A DNA stretch of 64,000 nt from Mariniphaga sp964398855 (GCA_964398855.1 CAYNOQ010000003.1:12290-76289), one strand, 5' to 3'. Counted from the stretch's first letter, positions 1 through 8,833 are shown. The notes: generated by a model from the sequence alone, not told the origin. Numbers and translations are program-made.

Positions 1-1
1 C

Positions 2-622
2 TTTATTTTTCTTTCAAGGGCTGGGTTTAACGGAATGATGCGGTTTAATAAAAAAGGACAATGGAATATTCCCTTCTGTAAAAAACCGGAAAGATTTGCA
101 CAGGCATACATAACAAAAATTGTGAATCAGGTTACGAGAGTTTCTCATGCTATAAAACCCAAATGGGAGTTTCACAATAAAGAGTTTTCGAAAATTATTC
201 CTTTGGCAAAAAAGGGAGACTTAATTTATTGTGACCCGCCTTATTACGGAAGATACGTAGATTATTACAACGGCTGGACACATGAAGATGAAGAACTTCT
301 CTTTAATCAGTTAAGTGAAACCGATGCTAATTTTATTCTGTCAACCTGGCATCATAACGATTACCGGGAGAATGAAATGATTGGAAAGTTTTGGAATAAA
401 TTTAACATCATTACCAAAGATCATTTTTATCATTCGGGCGGAAAAATTGAAAACCGGAGAAGTATTGTTGAGGCGTTAGTTTGCAATTTTGAATTTGCAG
501 ATGGAATTGAAGAACATAATCATGGTGTGAGAGAAAAACCGAAGCAACTTTCCATTTTTGAAAATGACAAAAATCAGCCTGCACAACATTCAACAATTTA
601 TTTGAGTGACAAGGTTGGCTAA
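2..622 (+). CDS. dam: Dam/DpnM-type adenine-N6 DNA methyltransferase, C-terminal part (5' cut by window edge)
   Basis: The reading frame is open from base 2, so the gene begins outside the window; the ATG at 35 is internal, because the codons before it (AGFNG) continue into the typical D12-class segment FNGMMRFNKKGQWNIPF. The catalytic motif IV DPPY is present in IYCDPPYYGRYVDYY, which places this in the D12 class (Dam, M.DpnII) that methylates adenine, usually in GATC. The N-terminal AdoMet motif (FxGxG) lies upstream and cannot be seen. The C-terminus ends with a basic and polar tail (EKPKQLSIF). Family knowledge: such enzymes are either orphan regulators or partners of a restriction enzyme. 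No restriction gene follows; LacI starts 98 bases downstream. Which of the two it is depends on unseen upstream sequence. Confidence 0.88.
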   Translation, partial: FIFLSRAGFNGMMRFNKKGQWNIPFCKKPERFAQAYITKIVNQVTRVSHAIKPKWEFHNKEFSKIIPLAKKGDLIYCDPPYYGRYVDYYNGWTHEDEELLFNQLSETDANFILSTWHHNDYRENEMIGKFWNKFNIITKDHFYHSGGKIENRRSIVEALVCNFEFADGIEEHNHGVREKPKQLSIFENDKNQPAQHSTIYLSDKVG

Positions 623-720
623 GCAAAAGTTTTTAGATTTGTTTTAATAATTTGATATTGAGTAATATATTGATGAAAAATAAAAATCTTTTTTAAAATA
701 TTTGAACAGACGATGTTGTA

Positions 721-1746
721 ATGAAAAAAGTTTCTTTAAATGATATTGCGGAGCAGTTAGGCGTTTCAAAAACGCTGGTGTCACTGGTGCTGAACGGAAA
801 GGGGAGAGAGCACCGGATTCGGGAGGAGGTGTGCCAAAAAGTGATCGATTTGGCTAAGGAGCTGAATTATCAGCCTAACCAGATTGCAAAAGGACTTCGC
901 ACAGGAAGAACAAACACCATCGGACTGATTATAGCCGATATTGCCAATCCTTTTTTCGGCAAGTTAGGACGTGAAATCGAAAATGAAGCTTCTGTCAACG
1001 GCTATCGCGTAATGTTTTGCAGCTCAGACGAGAATGCAGAAAATTTCAAACAACAGGTAGAAATGATGCAGCAGGGGCAGGTTGACGGTTTCATTATTTC
1101 ACCACCCGCCGGCAGTGAGGAGCAAATCAGTGCGCTTGAAAGGGTTCGCAAACCTTATGTGCTCATTGACCGCTATTTTCCGGAAATCGAATCCAATTCC
1201 ATCGTAATTGATAATTTTCAGGCAGCTCACGATGCAACTTCACACCTTATTTCCATGGGATACAAAAGAATAGCCTGTATTACGCTGAATAATATGCTCA
1301 AAAACATGCAGGACAGGCTTGCAGGCTATAAAAAGGCACTGGAGGATGCCGGTCTTGAAGTGGATGAAAACCGGATTAAAATTTTGCCTTTTTCCCATGA
1401 AAGAAACGATTTTGAAAGTGCAATTAAAGAGTTGAAAACGGATAATCAAAACAGTGCCGATGCCATATTTTTCACAACCAGCAAGGCAGGGATTATGGGA
1501 TTGGAGAGTATCTATTCTTTGGGGTTGGAAATTCCCGAAGATGTGGCGGTTGTCAGTTTTGACGACCCGGACGCCTACCGGATTAGCAATCCGCCGGTTA
1601 CGGCAATTGCCCAGCCGTTGAAAGAGATCGGAAAAGAGTCAGTGAAACTGCTGATGAAACAGATAAACAGCAAGGGAAGAAAAGCCCGTGCAAAACAGGT
1701 TGTGCTGAAAGCTAAATTAATCGAACGAAAGTCAAGCGCTAAATAA
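721..1746 (+). CDS. LacI-family transcriptional regulator
   Basis: 341 residues, the usual LacI/GalR length. Residues about 4-50 form the helix-turn-helix and hinge (SLNDIAEQLGVSKTLVSLVL, then LNYQPNQIAKGLRTGRTNTI), and residues about 60-335 form the periplasmic-binding-protein-like sugar sensor (IGLIIADIANPFFG; VVSFDDPDAYRISNPPVTAI). It is the first gene of the forward set with the ROK kinase, SIS isomerase, GH92 mannosidase and SSS symporter, so it probably controls that set in response to a sugar or sugar phosphate. The spacer before the next gene holds an imperfect palindrome with a central CG pair, the layout of LacI-family operators. Whether it represses or activates cannot be read from the sequence. 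Confidence 0.93.
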   Translation: MKKVSLNDIAEQLGVSKTLVSLVLNGKGREHRIREEVCQKVIDLAKELNYQPNQIAKGLRTGRTNTIGLIIADIANPFFGKLGREIENEASVNGYRVMFCSSDENAENFKQQVEMMQQGQVDGFIISPPAGSEEQISALERVRKPYVLIDRYFPEIESNSIVIDNFQAAHDATSHLISMGYKRIACITLNNMLKNMQDRLAGYKKALEDAGLEVDENRIKILPFSHERNDFESAIKELKTDNQNSADAIFFTTSKAGIMGLESIYSLGLEIPEDVAVVSFDDPDAYRISNPPVTAIAQPLKEIGKESVKLLMKQINSKGRKARAKQVVLKAKLIERKSSAK

Positions 1747-1763
1747 TTTTTTTGAAACTTAGC

Positions 1764-1775
1764 TAAAACGGTTTA
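1764..1775. promoter_or_regulatory. Candidate LacI-family operator (imperfect palindrome)
   Basis: TAAAACGGTTTA is a near-palindrome around a central CG, with partial symmetry extending one more step to GC...AC. It lies 18 bases before the ROK-kinase ATG and just after the lacI-type gene. LacI-family operators usually are such palindromes with a central CG. Only one copy was noticed, so the call is weak. Confidence 0.28.
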
Positions 1776-1793
1776 ACGAAAAAATTGGAGAAG

Positions 1794-2774
1794 ATGAAAA
1801 AAAATACATCGGAATATTATCTGGGAATTGATATTGGAGGTACCAAATGCGCTGTAGTCGTAGGTGATGGCGACTTCAACATTCACCGCAGGATTCAGTT
1901 TGACACCCGAACGGCAGAAAGAGGCTGGCAGGAAATTGTGAATGAGTTTTTTACACACATCGACAACCTTTTTGATGGATTTCCCGTGGAGAAGCTTTCG
2001 GGTATCGGAATCAGCTGTGGCGGTCCGTTAGATTCACGAAAGGGAATGATCTATTCTCCGCCAAATCTGCCGGGTTGGAACAATGTTCCTATCGTAAAAG
2101 TTTTCAATGAAAAATACAATGTTCCCGTATCAATTCAGAATGATGCCAATGCCAGTGCGCTGGCTGAATGGCTGCTGGGCGCCGGCAAGGGAACCCGGAA
2201 CATGATCTTTCTCACCTTTGGAACCGGCATGGGCTCAGGACTTATTTTGGATGGAAGGCTGTACGCAGGAACCAATGATTTAGGTGGCGAAGTGGGACAT
2301 ATCCGTCTGGCAAAAGAGGGCCCGGTTGGTTTTGGGAAAGCCGGTTCGTTTGAAGGATTTTGTAGCGGCGGCGGTATTGCACAGCTCGCAAAATCAATAG
2401 TTTCCGAAAAATATCAAAAAGGAGAAAAAGTAGGCTTTTGCAAATCTGATGAAATTGATGAGTTAGATGCCAAAAAAGTTGCTGTTGCAGCACAAAACGG
2501 CGATGAAACGGCATTGGAAATCATTCGTATTTCAGCTGAATATTTGGGGCATGGGCTTGCAATTCTCATCGACATTCTGAATCCCGAATGCATCGTTATC
2601 GGGAGTATTTATGCGCGAAACGAAAATCTTTTCAAACCTGTTGCCGATGCCGTTCTTGCTGAAGAAGCCATTCCATCGGCGCTCGAAGTGTGTGAAATAA
2701 AACCTGCACTTCTGGGCGATTCCATTGGCGATTATGCCGCCTTGTGTGTCGCCTTGTATGACAAGAAATTTTGA
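1794..2774 (+). CDS. ROK-family sugar kinase
   Basis: About 326 residues. The N-terminal ATP-binding loop LGIDIGGTK and the second phosphate motif LTFGTGMGSGLILDG are clear, and NDANASALAEW holds the expected catalytic Asp. I start at ATG 1794 rather than the in-frame TTG at 1785, since GGAG lies just before 1794. ROK kinases phosphorylate glucose, fructose, mannose, N-acetylmannosamine or similar sugars. After GGEVGHIRL, where most ROK enzymes carry the zinc motif CxCGxxGC, this protein reads GPVGFGKAGSFEGF: the three cysteines are absent, so it belongs to a zinc-less subgroup and its substrate cannot be inferred from well-studied members. Context (GH92 mannosidase, AGE epimerase, symporter) favours mannose, glucose or ManNAc. 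Confidence 0.9.
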   Translation: MKKNTSEYYLGIDIGGTKCAVVVGDGDFNIHRRIQFDTRTAERGWQEIVNEFFTHIDNLFDGFPVEKLSGIGISCGGPLDSRKGMIYSPPNLPGWNNVPIVKVFNEKYNVPVSIQNDANASALAEWLLGAGKGTRNMIFLTFGTGMGSGLILDGRLYAGTNDLGGEVGHIRLAKEGPVGFGKAGSFEGFCSGGGIAQLAKSIVSEKYQKGEKVGFCKSDEIDELDAKKVAVAAQNGDETALEIIRISAEYLGHGLAILIDILNPECIVIGSIYARNENLFKPVADAVLAEEAIPSALEVCEIKPALLGDSIGDYAALCVALYDKKF

Positions 2775-2795
2775 ATTTTTAAAGTAATATTAAAT

Positions 2796-3431
2796 ATGGA
2801 AGCAATTCTGAAACAGTTGTTTAGCAGGAAAAAGGAGTTGGTGTCACTTAGAGAACCCATCTCAGGGGCTGCAACTGCGCTGATTGAAACTTTTGGCAAT
2901 GGCGGCAAATTATTGGTTTGCGGCAATGGCGGCAGCAGCGCTGATGCCGGACATGTGGTAGGTGAACTGATGAAGGGATTTGAGGACAATCGTCCGCTGA
3001 GTGCAGAAATTCAGAATAAGATGTTTCAGGAGTTTGGGGAACAGGGTATTCTGTTGGCTGAAAAGCTCCAGCAGGGATTGCCTGCCATTTCTCTTTCGGA
3101 GCATACTGCTCTGATTACTGCCATTTCCAACGATCTGGGTGGCGATTTGATTTTTGCCCAGCAGGTGGTCGGATATGGAAATCCGGGAGATATTTTGTTG
3201 GGGTTCAGCACTTCGGGAAATGCCCAAAATGTGATAAATGCCATGATGGTTGCAAAAGTCAGGGGACTGAAAACCATTGGTATGACGGGAAGTAGCGGAG
3301 GCAAAATGAAGGAGTTTTGTGATATACTGATCAATGTCCCGGAAACCCGGACGGCTTATGTTCAGGAATTGCATCTTCCTGTTTATCATGCACTTTGCCT
3401 GATGGTGGAACATGAAATGTTTAAAAAATAG
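2796..3431 (+). CDS. GmhA-like SIS-domain sugar-phosphate isomerase
   Basis: 211 residues in the SIS fold. Motifs match sedoheptulose-7-phosphate isomerase (GmhA): CGNGGSSADAGH near residue 42, ITAISNDLGGDLIFAQQV, the phosphate-binding serine loop GFSTSGNAQNV, and the C-terminal ELHLPVYHALCLMVEHE with the acid and histidine expected for catalysis. GmhA converts sedoheptulose 7-phosphate to D-glycero-D-manno-heptose 7-phosphate. Compared with GmhA there is a somewhat long stretch between the first motif and the NDLGGD motif (residues about 60-105). The gene follows the ROK kinase by 21 bases and precedes the GH92 gene by 16, so it is co-transcribed with them. Because the operon looks catabolic, another sugar-phosphate substrate is possible. 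It could also be DiaA-like, but the context does not support that. Confidence 0.8.
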   Translation: MEAILKQLFSRKKELVSLREPISGAATALIETFGNGGKLLVCGNGGSSADAGHVVGELMKGFEDNRPLSAEIQNKMFQEFGEQGILLAEKLQQGLPAISLSEHTALITAISNDLGGDLIFAQQVVGYGNPGDILLGFSTSGNAQNVINAMMVAKVRGLKTIGMTGSSGGKMKEFCDILINVPETRTAYVQELHLPVYHALCLMVEHEMFKK

Positions 3432-3447
3432 TATAAAAGAAATCAAC

Positions 3448-5787
3448 ATGAAGACAAAAATCAAAAAATTATTTTTTGTGCTGATTCTTATTATTTCAGG
3501 AATAGCCTGTCAGACGCAAAAAGAAGCGGAGCCGGTTCGCTACACGGATTTTGTGAATCCCATTGTGGGTACCGATTTCCACGGGCACACTTTTCCCGGC
3601 GCAACGCTTCCCGGCGGGATGGTTCAGCTGAGCCCCGATACCGGAACCGAAGGGTGGGACTGGAGTTCAGGCTATCATTACAGCGACAATTCGCTGATCG
3701 GATTCAGCCATACGCACCGCAGCGGAATGGGTGCAGGCGACTGGGGCGATGTTTTGCTGATGCCCGCTGTGGGCGAGGTGAAAGTTATTCCCGGAAGCAA
3801 GGAAAACCCGGATGAAGGTTATCGCTCGCGCTTTTCTCACGGCGAAGAGTACGCTTCACCCGGATATTACACCGTAAAACTGAGGGATTACGATATCAAT
3901 GCGGAGCTGACGCTGACCGAAAGAGCGGGATTTCACCGCTACACCTTTCCGGCATCGGAAGCAGCTCATATTATAGTTGATGCCGGACATGGAATTCGTG
4001 AGAATTACCGCAGAGGCAGCGAAGTGCAGATTGTCAGTGATACGGAAATTGTCGGGCACCGCGCTTCCCACGGTTTTGTGAAACACAAAAACGTCTATTT
4101 CTGTGCTCGGTTCAGCAAACCATTTCGGGCATCCGGAACCTGGAGCGATGAGAATATCAAACCCGGTTCAAAAGAGGATTCCGGACTTTATACCGGTGCT
4201 TATGTAGAATATACTACCACTGAAAATGAGGTGATTGAAGTGAAAGTGGGCATCTCCTATACCAGTATTGAGCAGGCGCGACTGAATGTGGAAACCGAAA
4301 TCCCGGGCTGGAATTTCGACGAAGTGAAAAACCGTGCGAAAGAAAAGTGGAACGCTGTTTTAAGCCGGATTGAAGTGGAGCTTCCCGACAGCTATTCGCC
4401 GATAATCAAGCAGGAAAAAATGAACACTTTCTACACTGCCCTTTATCATTCACTTCTGTTTCCGGCAACTTTCAGCGATGTGGACGGCAAATATGTGGGA
4501 TTGGACAATCAGGTGCACACCGCCGACGGATTCACCTATCTGAGCGATTTTTCACTGTGGGATACCCATCGTGCGCAAATGCCGCTGCTTACCCTTGTTG
4601 ACCCGCAGCGAAGCCTGAATTCCGTAAAATCCATGCTGGCTCAATATGATCAGGGGGGCTGGCTGCCCACGCCGCAGCAATTTGGAAACAGCTACACCAA
4701 CGACATGATTGGCGACCATCCTGTTTCGGCAATTTTAGATGCTTACAGAAAGGGAATTAACGATTTTGATGTGGAAAAAGCTTATGAAGCAGTGAAAAAG
4801 AATGCCATGGAGATTCCGCCGGCAGACCATCCATCGCGGGGCAGACCCGGATTGGAATATTACATGGAATATGGGTATATTCCCTACAATAAGTTGCGGG
4901 AATCGGTTTCGCGGACACTGGAATATGCATACAACGACTGGTGCATGGCTGAATTTGCCCGTGCGCTCGGAAAAACCGAAGATTATGAATATTTTTCAAA
5001 AAGAGCAACTTCCTATAAAAATGTGATTGACATTTCCACAGGATTTGCACGCCCGAAAGACGATAAAGGCGTGTGGCTTTCTCCTTTCAATCCGACCTTT
5101 GTAGGGCATGGCGACGAAAGACACTACACCGAAGCCAACGCATGGCAATATACCTGGTTTGTTCCTCATGATGTTGCGGGATTGATTAAACTGGAAGGCG
5201 GCAAAACCCGATTTGTCTCCAAATTAGATTCCCTTTTTACCATCAGTTCCGATGTGGAGGAAACAGTTTCGGATATCACCGGAATGATCGGGCAGTATGC
5301 CCACGGGAACGAACCGAGCCACCACACGCTCTATCTGTTTAATTATGCCGGAATGCCGTGGGAAACACAGCGTTTGGCGCGTCAGGTGATTGATGAGCTA
5401 TATCACGACGGTCCCGACGGATTGTGCGGAAATGAGGATATGGGACAAATGTCCGCATGGTATGTGCTGAGCGCCATGGGATTTTACCCCGTTGCTCCCG
5501 GGCAGAATGTCTATGTTTTGGGAAGTCCGCTCTTCAGCAAGGCAGTTCTTCATTTGGATAAAAACTTTTACAATGCGGACAAACTGGTTATCGAAACTCA
5601 GGGAAATTCGCAAATAAACAAATATATTCAGTCGGTAGCACTTAATGGGGAAGAACTCAGTCAAACCTGGTTTGACCACAGTGTGATTAACAGTGGCGCA
5701 ACGCTCACTTTCAAAATGGGAGAGCAGCCCAATAAAAACTGGGGCATTACTCCCGAAGACGCACCGCCTTCAATGTCAGATAAATAG
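3448..5787 (+). CDS. GH92 alpha-mannosidase, lipoprotein
   Basis: 779 residues from ATG 3448. I prefer this start over the in-frame ATG at 3412 because it gives a proper lipoprotein signal: MKTKIKKLFFVLILIISGIAC with Cys21 in the lipobox. The mature protein opens with the GH92 signature VNPIVGTDFHGHTFPGATLP. Further family motifs are FSLWDTHRAQMPLLTL, HGNEPSHH and GNEDMGQMSAWYVLSAMGFY, which carry the acidic catalytic and calcium-binding residues of this calcium-dependent exo-acting family. GH92 enzymes release mannose from alpha-1,2, 1,3, 1,4 or 1,6 linkages of N-glycans or yeast mannan; the linkage is not readable with confidence. It likely acts at the cell surface or in the periplasm, feeding mannose to the SSS symporter encoded downstream. 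Confidence 0.95.
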   Translation: MKTKIKKLFFVLILIISGIACQTQKEAEPVRYTDFVNPIVGTDFHGHTFPGATLPGGMVQLSPDTGTEGWDWSSGYHYSDNSLIGFSHTHRSGMGAGDWGDVLLMPAVGEVKVIPGSKENPDEGYRSRFSHGEEYASPGYYTVKLRDYDINAELTLTERAGFHRYTFPASEAAHIIVDAGHGIRENYRRGSEVQIVSDTEIVGHRASHGFVKHKNVYFCARFSKPFRASGTWSDENIKPGSKEDSGLYTGAYVEYTTTENEVIEVKVGISYTSIEQARLNVETEIPGWNFDEVKNRAKEKWNAVLSRIEVELPDSYSPIIKQEKMNTFYTALYHSLLFPATFSDVDGKYVGLDNQVHTADGFTYLSDFSLWDTHRAQMPLLTLVDPQRSLNSVKSMLAQYDQGGWLPTPQQFGNSYTNDMIGDHPVSAILDAYRKGINDFDVEKAYEAVKKNAMEIPPADHPSRGRPGLEYYMEYGYIPYNKLRESVSRTLEYAYNDWCMAEFARALGKTEDYEYFSKRATSYKNVIDISTGFARPKDDKGVWLSPFNPTFVGHGDERHYTEANAWQYTWFVPHDVAGLIKLEGGKTRFVSKLDSLFTISSDVEETVSDITGMIGQYAHGNEPSHHTLYLFNYAGMPWETQRLARQVIDELYHDGPDGLCGNEDMGQMSAWYVLSAMGFYPVAPGQNVYVLGSPLFSKAVLHLDKNFYNADKLVIETQGNSQINKYIQSVALNGEELSQTWFDHSVINSGATLTFKMGEQPNKNWGITPEDAPPSMSDK

Positions 5788-5815
5788 TAATTAATATAAA
5801 TTCTTAAAAATAAAA

Positions 5816-7720
5816 ATGGAAAAAGAGAAATTAAAAAAGATATTAGAGGACGTAAACTCTGCAAAAGTTATCGTGGTAGGTGATTTTTGTCTGGATGCCT
5901 ACTGGTTTATCGACGAATCGAAAAGTGAAGTTTCCGTGGAAACCGGGCAGTTTACCCGCCCCGTAAGAGTACAGCAATATTCATTGGGCGGCGCCGGAAA
6001 CGTAACGAACAATCTTGCCGCAATGGGTGTAAAGGATGTACGGGCTTTCGGCGTCATCGGAACCGATCCGTTTGGGTTTGAGATGGTGAAAATCATGCAG
6101 GAAAACGGAATTAATCCCAAAAATCTGATAACTCAGGAAGAGGAGTGGTCAACGCACGTTTACACAAAACCTTATGTGGACAACGTGGAGCAGGGACGTA
6201 TCGATTTCGGCAATTTCAATGAACTTTCTCCGGAAACAGCCGACCGGCTTATCGGTTTGCTGGCAGACGAAATACCCGGTATTGATGTGGTTATCATTAA
6301 CCAACAGGTGATGTCGGGAATTCATACGCCCTATTTTCGGAAAAAATTAGTGGAGGTGATTCAGCGTTTTCCTGATAAAATTTTTATAACCGACAGCAGA
6401 AATTACAATGAAGTTTATGACGGCTCCTGGCGGAAAATGAACGATCTGGAAGCTGCCAGACTTATCGGGCTGGAGAAGGAGCACGATGACGTGGTGCTTT
6501 ATTCGGAAGCGAAGGAGGCGGCGCTTTCGCTTTACAAAAAGTTTGGAAAACCGCTTTTTGTTACCCGTGGTTCCCGTGGTTCGCTGGTGGTTGACGAAAA
6601 CGGTGTGTCCGAGATTCACGGGCTGATGATTTTGGCAAGAGTGGATACGGTGGGCGCCGGCGACAGCTATCTTGCCGGAGCTGCTGCAACTCTTGCAGCC
6701 GGGTATTGCCTGCACACAGCCGCTGAAATCGGCTCCTACGTTGCAGGGGTTACCGTTCAGAAACTCTTTCAGACCGGAACGGCATCTCCCGAAGAGATTA
6801 TGGAGATTGGTACCGACCCCGATTTGATTTACAATGTGGAACTTGCCGAAGATGCAAGACGCGCCAACTTTCTGGATAATACCGAAATTGAAATTATAAA
6901 AGAGTGGAGCGAACCATTGCAGATTAAACACGCGATTTTCGATCACGACGGAACCATTTCAACCCTGCGCGAAGGCTGGGAGCAGATTATGATACCCATG
7001 ATGATAAAGGCAATTTTGGGTGATCGCTACCGGGATGCCGATGAATCATTATACCATAAAGTGCACGAGCATGTTGTGGAATTTGTGGATAAAACAACAG
7101 GCATTCAGACACTTGTGCAAATGCAGGGATTAGTTGAGTTAGTGAAGGAATTTGGACTGGTGCCCGAAGACCGGATTCTTGACGAATTCGGATATAAGGA
7201 GATTTACAATCAGGAGCTGCTGGAAATGGTCAGGGTACGCGAAGCCAAACTGACGCGAGGCGAATTGAGTGTGGAGGATTACACCATGAAAAATGCGGTT
7301 CAGCTTCTTGAAAAGCTGTACAATGCGGGAGTTACCCTTTATCTGGCAAGCGGCACGGACGAGGAAGATGTGAAGAATGAAGCCCGGATTCTGGGTTATG
7401 AACACCTGTTTAAGGGTGGAATTCACGGTGCTGTGGGTGATGTAAATAAAGAGGCAAAAAAGATAGTAATTGACAGGATTCTTGATACCATTGGTGAATC
7501 TAACACTTCGCAGTTGGCAACCTTTGGCGATGGTCCTGTGGAGATTCGCGAAACACGCAAACGGGGAGGTGCAACCATCGGAATTGCCAGCGATGAGATG
7601 AAACGCCACAGCCTGAATGAGAGCAAGCGTTCAAGGCTCATCAAAGCCGGGGCTGACGTAATTGTTCCCGATTTTTCGCAACTGCCCCAACTGCTTAAAT
7701 TGTTAAATATTCAAGAATAA
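5816..7720 (+). CDS. Fusion of PfkB/RfaE-type sugar kinase and HAD-family phosphatase
   Basis: 634 residues in two enzymatic domains. Residues 1 to about 345 are a PfkB (ribokinase-like) kinase closest in look to the HldE/RfaE kinase half: VVGDFCLDAYWF, the glycine motif SLGGAGNVTNNLAAMG, and the catalytic loop DTVGAGDSYLAGAA with the base Asp near residue 283. Residues about 370-634 are a HAD hydrolase: motif I AIFDHDGTIST, motif II LYLASGTDEED, motif III lysine in GDVNKEAKKI, motif IV ATFGDGPVEIRE. In HldE the kinase is fused to a cytidylyl/adenylyltransferase; here a phosphatase takes that place. With the GmhA-like isomerase upstream, this could carry out phosphorylation and dephosphorylation of a seven-carbon sugar phosphate, but the true substrate is unknown. 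The next gene starts 3 bases later. Confidence 0.88.
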   Translation: MEKEKLKKILEDVNSAKVIVVGDFCLDAYWFIDESKSEVSVETGQFTRPVRVQQYSLGGAGNVTNNLAAMGVKDVRAFGVIGTDPFGFEMVKIMQENGINPKNLITQEEEWSTHVYTKPYVDNVEQGRIDFGNFNELSPETADRLIGLLADEIPGIDVVIINQQVMSGIHTPYFRKKLVEVIQRFPDKIFITDSRNYNEVYDGSWRKMNDLEAARLIGLEKEHDDVVLYSEAKEAALSLYKKFGKPLFVTRGSRGSLVVDENGVSEIHGLMILARVDTVGAGDSYLAGAAATLAAGYCLHTAAEIGSYVAGVTVQKLFQTGTASPEEIMEIGTDPDLIYNVELAEDARRANFLDNTEIEIIKEWSEPLQIKHAIFDHDGTISTLREGWEQIMIPMMIKAILGDRYRDADESLYHKVHEHVVEFVDKTTGIQTLVQMQGLVELVKEFGLVPEDRILDEFGYKEIYNQELLEMVRVREAKLTRGELSVEDYTMKNAVQLLEKLYNAGVTLYLASGTDEEDVKNEARILGYEHLFKGGIHGAVGDVNKEAKKIVIDRILDTIGESNTSQLATFGDGPVEIRETRKRGGATIGIASDEMKRHSLNESKRSRLIKAGADVIVPDFSQLPQLLKLLNIQE

Positions 7721-7723
7721 CGC

Positions 7724-8833
7724 ATGGCTTATCCAAAATTTGACCGCGATAAACTTGACGTAAAACGGTTGGAAGACCGGAAAAACAAGGTTTACATCGA
7801 GCGTGACCATGTTCCGGTAACTCATTCTCCGCAAAAGCTTTCGGAAAATGGAGCACGGCTGATTGACCAAACCGCCGGGCGCATCAAAACTGCGCACCAA
7901 AAGGGAAGTTCGGTGATGCTGACGTTTGGCGCCCATACCATCAAAAACGGAATGGGTCCAACGCTCATTGCGCTTATTCGTGAAGGCTGGGTTACTCATC
8001 TGGCTACAAACGGCGCCGGCATCATCCACGACTGGGAGTTTGCATTTCAGGGGAAATCGAGTGAAGATGTGCGCGAAAATGTGAGATTAGGGCAATTTGG
8101 AATCTGGGACGACACCGGTTTTTACATCAATCTGGCGCTGGTGGTTGGCGCTTTTGAAGGATTGGGATATGGCGAATCGGTGGGAAAAATGGTTCACCGC
8201 GAAGGATTAGATATTCCCAAAACAGCATTTTTATACAACTTTGCAAGGGAGAAAATGGAGTCGGAACCGTCAAAAGCTGCTGCTGCAATCGACCTTGCCG
8301 GAGTGATCAGACACTTCAATCTCTCGCCCGGATTTATGGAGATTCCGCATCCCTATAAAGCCTATTCGGTGCAGGGAAACGCATACGCTTTGGGTGTTCC
8401 GTTCACCGGGCATCCCATGTTTGGGCATGACATTATATATACGCACCCCATGAACCACGGCGCTTCAATCGGACGCGCGGCGGAGACCGATTTTCTCTAT
8501 TATGCCAAAAGTGTCAGCAATCTTGAGGACGGAGTTTATATGTCGGTGGGGTCGGCGGTGATGTCGCCCATGATTTTTGAGAAATCGCTCTCCATGTCGC
8601 AGAACCTGAAAATTCAGGAAAATGACCTGATAAAAAACCACTATATCTTAGTGGTGGATCTGTCTGAATCGGACTGGGACTGGGACAAGGATGGTGAGCC
8701 GCCGGCAGATAATCCGGCGTATTACATGCGCTATTGTAAGACTTTTTACCGTATGGGCGGCGAAATGCACTATCTGACAGCGGATAACCGTGATTTTCTG
8801 CTGGCAATTTATCAGAAACTTCAGTGCGGTTAA
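7724..8833 (+). CDS. Conserved-looking protein of unknown function, perhaps deoxyhypusine-synthase-like
   Basis: 369 residues, cytosolic, no signal or membrane segment. I do not firmly recognise it. The segments LTFGAHTIKNGMGPTLIAL, THLATNGAGIIHDWE and GVYMSVGSAVMSPMIFEKSL recall the NAD-binding Rossmann-type core of deoxyhypusine synthase and its bacterial relatives, but the lysine-bearing active-site region of true deoxyhypusine synthase was not located. The acidic segment DLSESDWDWDKDGEPP near residues 308-323 looks like a loop. It begins 3 bases after the kinase-HAD stop and is followed by the epimerase gene 64 bases on, so it is probably part of the same sugar pathway, perhaps an NAD-dependent or isomerising step. 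Confidence 0.6.
   Translation: MAYPKFDRDKLDVKRLEDRKNKVYIERDHVPVTHSPQKLSENGARLIDQTAGRIKTAHQKGSSVMLTFGAHTIKNGMGPTLIALIREGWVTHLATNGAGIIHDWEFAFQGKSSEDVRENVRLGQFGIWDDTGFYINLALVVGAFEGLGYGESVGKMVHREGLDIPKTAFLYNFAREKMESEPSKAAAAIDLAGVIRHFNLSPGFMEIPHPYKAYSVQGNAYALGVPFTGHPMFGHDIIYTHPMNHGASIGRAAETDFLYYAKSVSNLEDGVYMSVGSAVMSPMIFEKSLSMSQNLKIQENDLIKNHYILVVDLSESDWDWDKDGEPPADNPAYYMRYCKTFYRMGGEMHYLTADNRDFLLAIYQKLQCG

Noticed and set aside
2910..3464. 184-codon reverse open frame over the SIS gene
   Set aside because: It lies antisense to a clear gene, has no recognisable domain and an amino-acid make-up (His, Cys, Ser, Ile rich) typical of antisense frames.
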